In this document: positions 42,956-46,087 of the stretch, one piece after another
How positions within the stretch are numbered: position 1 is the stretch's first letter
Layout of the letters: each line of letters opens with the position of its first letter
Assembly: GCA_037044905.1 (NCBI GenBank)
Contig: JBAOKB010000041.1
Coordinates: 1 to 46,087 of the forward strand
Source: Hortaea werneckii
Lineage: Eukaryota > Ascomycota > Dothideomycetes > Mycosphaerellales > Teratosphaeriaceae
Length of the DNA stretch: 46,087 nucleotides
Direction: 5' to 3'
Translations under genes and position numbers: made by a program
The notes under the pieces: generated by a model
The model's database searches: none
The model's input: only the letters and a program-made list of their open reading frames with translations
Told to the model about the DNA's origin: nothing

Positions 42956-44792
42956 TGTTTGGGAGCAGGAGGAATGACAGTAGAAGGAAAACAGAAAGAG
43001 AAAGTGGACTACACCTACATCTAGTTTTCCTGGGGAGCCATGGAGGTTTTGAAACAAACCGAGAGGGCCTGTCCTACAGAGACGTTGGCAAAAAATCATC
43101 CGAAGATAGGCGGACCCAACAGTCGGCGTTTCGCAAGCTGAATGGCCAGGTACAGGCGTTGCGTGCGTATCTCTAGGGTCCGATCGGATCTCGTAATATG
43201 GACCGGTTGGACCGATTACCAAACAGAGCTACTCCAGTTCTGCGGTAAAAGTCATGGCCACCGGCCAACATATCATGACGAACCATGATCCGCCGGCGAT
43301 CATACCCGACAGAGGCATGCGCAAATCGACAGACCACATGTGGCGTTCAGAGAAGAAAGTTCTGACCCACTACTGGCGGACGGGCACTGTGAACGTGGCC
43401 CCTTCAGAGACGAGATTCAGGCCCAGTCGTCAACGGCAGGGCCTTACACTTGCCGTATCTGGCGAACGCACCTCGGTTGATACAGACTCTGTTGCGAAGA
43501 TGTGTGCTGATCAGCATGCATGGAGGTTGATCACTACGCATGGTGTATGCCGTCGCAGTTACGCCACTCTTATTGTGAAAGCATCTTGCAACATCCATCT
43601 ACACACCCTGATGAAGCAGAGATCTCGGTTCCTCCTAGCCTTGTGAACTTTGATTTTTGAGGCTCTGCTGCAAGGTTGCAAAGTTGAAGCGATGGAGCGT
43701 CAGAGTCCAACGGTCTTACCAGAAAGAGCTTAGCGCGCCGGTAGATGAGCCGCTGATTGCGCACCTGCTGGCCCTTGCCCGCTATCCTAGTGCACATCCA
43801 GTCCCGAAACATCTTTTTCTTTTCCATCCATACGGGCGTACGCACAACCAGCAATTTCTTGTTGCCTCGGTACGGATGTCATACCTCCAGTAGCTATATA
43901 TCCAGATTGCGCTCGGTCTGGGATACAATTGCTCCGGAAAAGGGCCAGACGAAGATTTGGTCGACGGAGTCGAAGTTTGAAGGTCGTGCCTCGGCGATTA
44001 AGGATGGCCACCATCGGACTGACCGACTTTGAGCAATATGTCTGACAGTCCAAGTTGAGTTATTGATAATCTGGATGTCGTCGGTTCCGCAGCGTAGAGG
44101 AACCCGGCGAGCTCCTAGTTTTTCGCCTGGGGAACGAACATCCGTTCAGTCGCACGTGGTTGCCTGCATGGTCGCAATGCAGATCTGATCTGATGCAATT
44201 GGACTTCTTCAGACCCGCTTGCGGCCCTCCGTTTACATTGAATGAACATCACACCCATGCTCAATAACCCGGGATTGATATACGCATTTTTGCTGAGCAG
44301 CTTGTCGAGGCCAGCATGTTCTAACTCCAACTCATCTCTCATCTTCTGGGTCCGGCAATGTGTTTGTGACCAAGATTTGGCCTTAAGAGATGTCGAGAGC
44401 CTAGTATCTGACGATTGTGTGCTAAGGGGCGACAGCTTTTCCAAGTTGCTGTGTTTAGCATTCTCGCATTATCGAGTCCAGTGCGAGCAGCGATGGAACT
44501 ACAGCGACGATCGATGGATTGCACCGGCGAAGGCCGACCTGATTTGCAACCATTTCGGATGCGAAATTCAAGGCCATCATGTCTAGCCGGTCAGAATGAG
44601 TCCAACTAAATACGAGCGGAGCGGCTCTTGAAGCTGATGACCATTGATTGCAGGAATTCGGACTCTGGGTTCGACATTCAATAATTTGATCTCATAGAGC
44701 AACCCTGACGGTGCAAACGTTAACTTCGGGCCACATGACGGATTAGAGGGTTTTCATCTAGATTTCGACGACCCTGACCCCCCAACAACCTC
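42956..44792. other. Gene-poor stretch between the MFS and PhyH genes
   Basis: Overlapping frames of at most about 130 codons with no recognisable domain (43254-43646 plus, 44115-44444 minus, 44242-44586 plus). The left end is the promoter of the MFS gene, the right end the 3' region of the dioxygenase gene. No repeats seen. Confidence 0.45.
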
Positions 44793-45779
44793 CTATAGTG
44801 CTGAAGTGAATTCAGTCGCAGGATGCATGAGCGGCTCAAGGTCCAGCAATTTGCTGTTCCCAGTGCTAAAATCGACATCTTCCGAATTCACCTTCTTATG
44901 GTCTACGTCCCCGTCGATCCACTGCGCAGCATATTGGAGCCCGCTGTTGGCTTTCCAGCCATCCACGAGTCCTTTCGATCGAAGAGGCAGCGTGACCTTC
45001 GAAGGCGCCTGGAACCATGAGGGTTGGATGACGAAGGCTAGCATAATCCTAGGTGTATCAGTTCGGTTTGGCATCCCTGCATGCCAAAGACGTATGTCTC
45101 TGATGATCAAGCTTCCTTTTCGTATACTCGGTTGAACTGGCGGCGAGGTACGACGGCGTTGCTCCACAAGTGCGGGCTTGATTACAAGCCCAAATTCATC
45201 GGCGGTGAGATCGACATGCTGGTCAATGTTGCTTTCACGGTGACTCCCGGGCCATAGCTCGGTGCTTCCGTTTTCTACATTCATATCGGAGAGCGGAATG
45301 TTGATAGCGTAGGCGAAAGGAAACAGCGGGTGTGGCTTGTCAATGTCACTGTGTACTGGCTGTCTGCCCTTCGCTTTCAGTGCCGTGTTGCCGTTGGCAT
45401 AATGGCAAATCAAGTTCGGACCTAGCATTGATTGCAGGATCGAAACAGCTATACGGTTGGCCCAAACGTCCTCGAACATGAGATCTAATGTTGTAGGAGG
45501 TGCTTGGTCCATGTTGCGAGTGTGCCTTCCAAAGTTGAAATGATGCGTTGGGTCCTGGGCTATTTCTTCTGCCTCTGGTTGCAACAGCTCCCGTAAGCGA
45601 TCTAGGTGCTCAGTTTCAATGACATTCTCCAGAACCAAAACGCCATCTCGATGGAGGTAGGTGAGCGCTTCAGCTATGGTTTCGGGTGTAGCAAACCCGA
45701 CCTGGCGGGATTGGTCCGAGATATGTATCGTATGAACACCGTTTGATGAGGCTCCTCTACTATGACCGCTGGCGTCCAT
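44793..45779 (-). CDS. PhyH-type Fe(II)/2-oxoglutarate dioxygenase
   Basis: Single exon of 328 residues. The phytanoyl-CoA dioxygenase family hydroxylates diverse small molecules with Fe(II), O2 and 2-oxoglutarate; fungal members include enzymes of secondary metabolism. Seen: Gly-Val-Leu-Val-Leu-Glu-Asn at the N-terminal strand, iron ligands His143 and Asp145 (Pro-Val-His-Ser-Asp) and His233 (Arg-Leu-Trp-His-Ala-Gly), and Arg244 (Thr-Pro-Arg) as the likely 2-oxoglutarate anchor. Pro-Leu-Ser-Asp-Met-Asn-Val-Glu-Asn-Gly-Ser-Thr-Glu-Leu-Trp-Pro-Gly-Ser-His is the classic PhyH strand. All key residues are intact, so an active enzyme is expected. No signal peptide or PTS1. The substrate is unknown; the nearest neighbour is the MFS exporter gene, 1.8 kb away. 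Confidence 0.9.
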   Translation of the reverse strand: MDASGHSRGASSNGVHTIHISDQSRQVGFATPETIAEALTYLHRDGVLVLENVIETEHLDRLRELLQPEAEEIAQDPTHHFNFGRHTRNMDQAPPTTLDLMFEDVWANRIAVSILQSMLGPNLICHYANGNTALKAKGRQPVHSDIDKPHPLFPFAYAINIPLSDMNVENGSTELWPGSHRESNIDQHVDLTADEFGLVIKPALVEQRRRTSPPVQPSIRKGSLIIRDIRLWHAGMPNRTDTPRIMLAFVIQPSWFQAPSKVTLPLRSKGLVDGWKANSGLQYAAQWIDGDVDHKKVNSEDVDFSTGNSKLLDLEPLMHPATEFTSAL

Positions 45780-46087
45780 CCTCTAAGATGTGGCGGCGAG
45801 ACTTGTGGGCAAGACGCCGAATCAACATGTGAGACGCTGTCTGGCTGTTCAAAAGGCGATGTCCCTATCACACTGTATCGAGCTTCAGGGATTGGAACAG
45901 ATTCAGATCATAAGCTGATTTCTGGCTTCTGATCGAAGACATTCGTCGATTACCTAATGTCCATTTACCTTCTCTGACCGCGAGCTGGAACCCAGCTAGA
46001 AGGTGAGCTTAAGGTTCATCGCAGCCACAAGCATTCCTCAGGCATCCCCGCGCGGCGAAGTCCGGATGGAGCTTCGGCAAATCCCGC
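45780..46087. promoter_or_regulatory. Upstream region of the dioxygenase gene
   Basis: About 300 bases to the window edge with no open frame of note. It would contain the PhyH promoter. No element recognised. Confidence 0.4.

Noticed and set aside
41168..45779. Secondary-metabolite cluster (MFS exporter plus PhyH dioxygenase)
   Set aside because: No backbone synthase, P450 or cluster regulator is visible and 1.8 kb of gene-poor DNA separates the two; the window ends just after, so a cluster beyond the edge cannot be excluded but is not shown.

Overview
The window looks like chromosomal DNA of a filamentous ascomycete (Pezizomycotina, possibly a dothideomycete; the class is inferred, not shown). 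Genes carry short introns, 48 to 127 bases in the better-supported models, with GTAAGT/GTATGT-type donors and CTAAC/CTAAT-type branch sites. There is a class III chitin synthase, a GPI-anchored GH76 wall enzyme, a fungal CST subunit (Ten1) and a trifunctional C1-tetrahydrofolate synthase. I see no tRNA, rRNA, CRISPR array or intact transposon.

Left part (1-13 kb): a 4-amino-4-deoxychorismate lyase (870-1763, +) converges on an unknown two-exon gene (1942-2610, -). Then come 2.3 kb without a convincing gene, an NADP-isocitrate dehydrogenase (4965-6400, -) with mitochondrial, internal-start and PTS1 signals, a doubtful 73-aa gene (6750-7011, +), a secreted Cys-rich protein (7252-8825, -), and a small three-exon protein with a glycosyltransferase-2-like core (10377-11291, -).

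Middle part (13-30 kb): a four-exon gene encodes a protein with a STAND/NLR-type N-terminal domain and a charged coiled-coil tail (13000-15500, +); one intron contains 31 consecutive C. eIF3i (17408-18569, -) and C1-THF synthase (19000-22167, +) are divergent and share a promoter. A GFA-type zinc protein (23114-23458, +) converges on a large secreted GH106-like alpha-L-rhamnosidase (23685-27087, -). A secreted M35-like protein that has lost its zinc motif follows (28051-29065, -).

Right part (29-46 kb): the ESCRT-III subunit SNF7 (29466-30288, -) and the telomere-capping subunit TEN1 (30787-31266, +) are divergent. Their shared promoter holds a palindromic telomere-repeat motif. Then come class III chitin synthase (32882-35754, +), GH76 mannanase/transglycosidase (36902-38433, +), an IFRD-family protein (38990-40330, +), an MFS drug/H+ antiporter (41168-42955, -) and a PhyH-type Fe(II)/2-oxoglutarate dioxygenase (44793-45779, -).

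Most genes are unrelated housekeeping or cell-surface functions and do not form an obvious biosynthetic cluster. Two (pABA synthesis and C1-THF synthase) serve folate metabolism but lie 17 kb apart. Exon joins were built by hand from splice-site sequence and reading-frame phase; every joined model given as a gene has a total length divisible by three.
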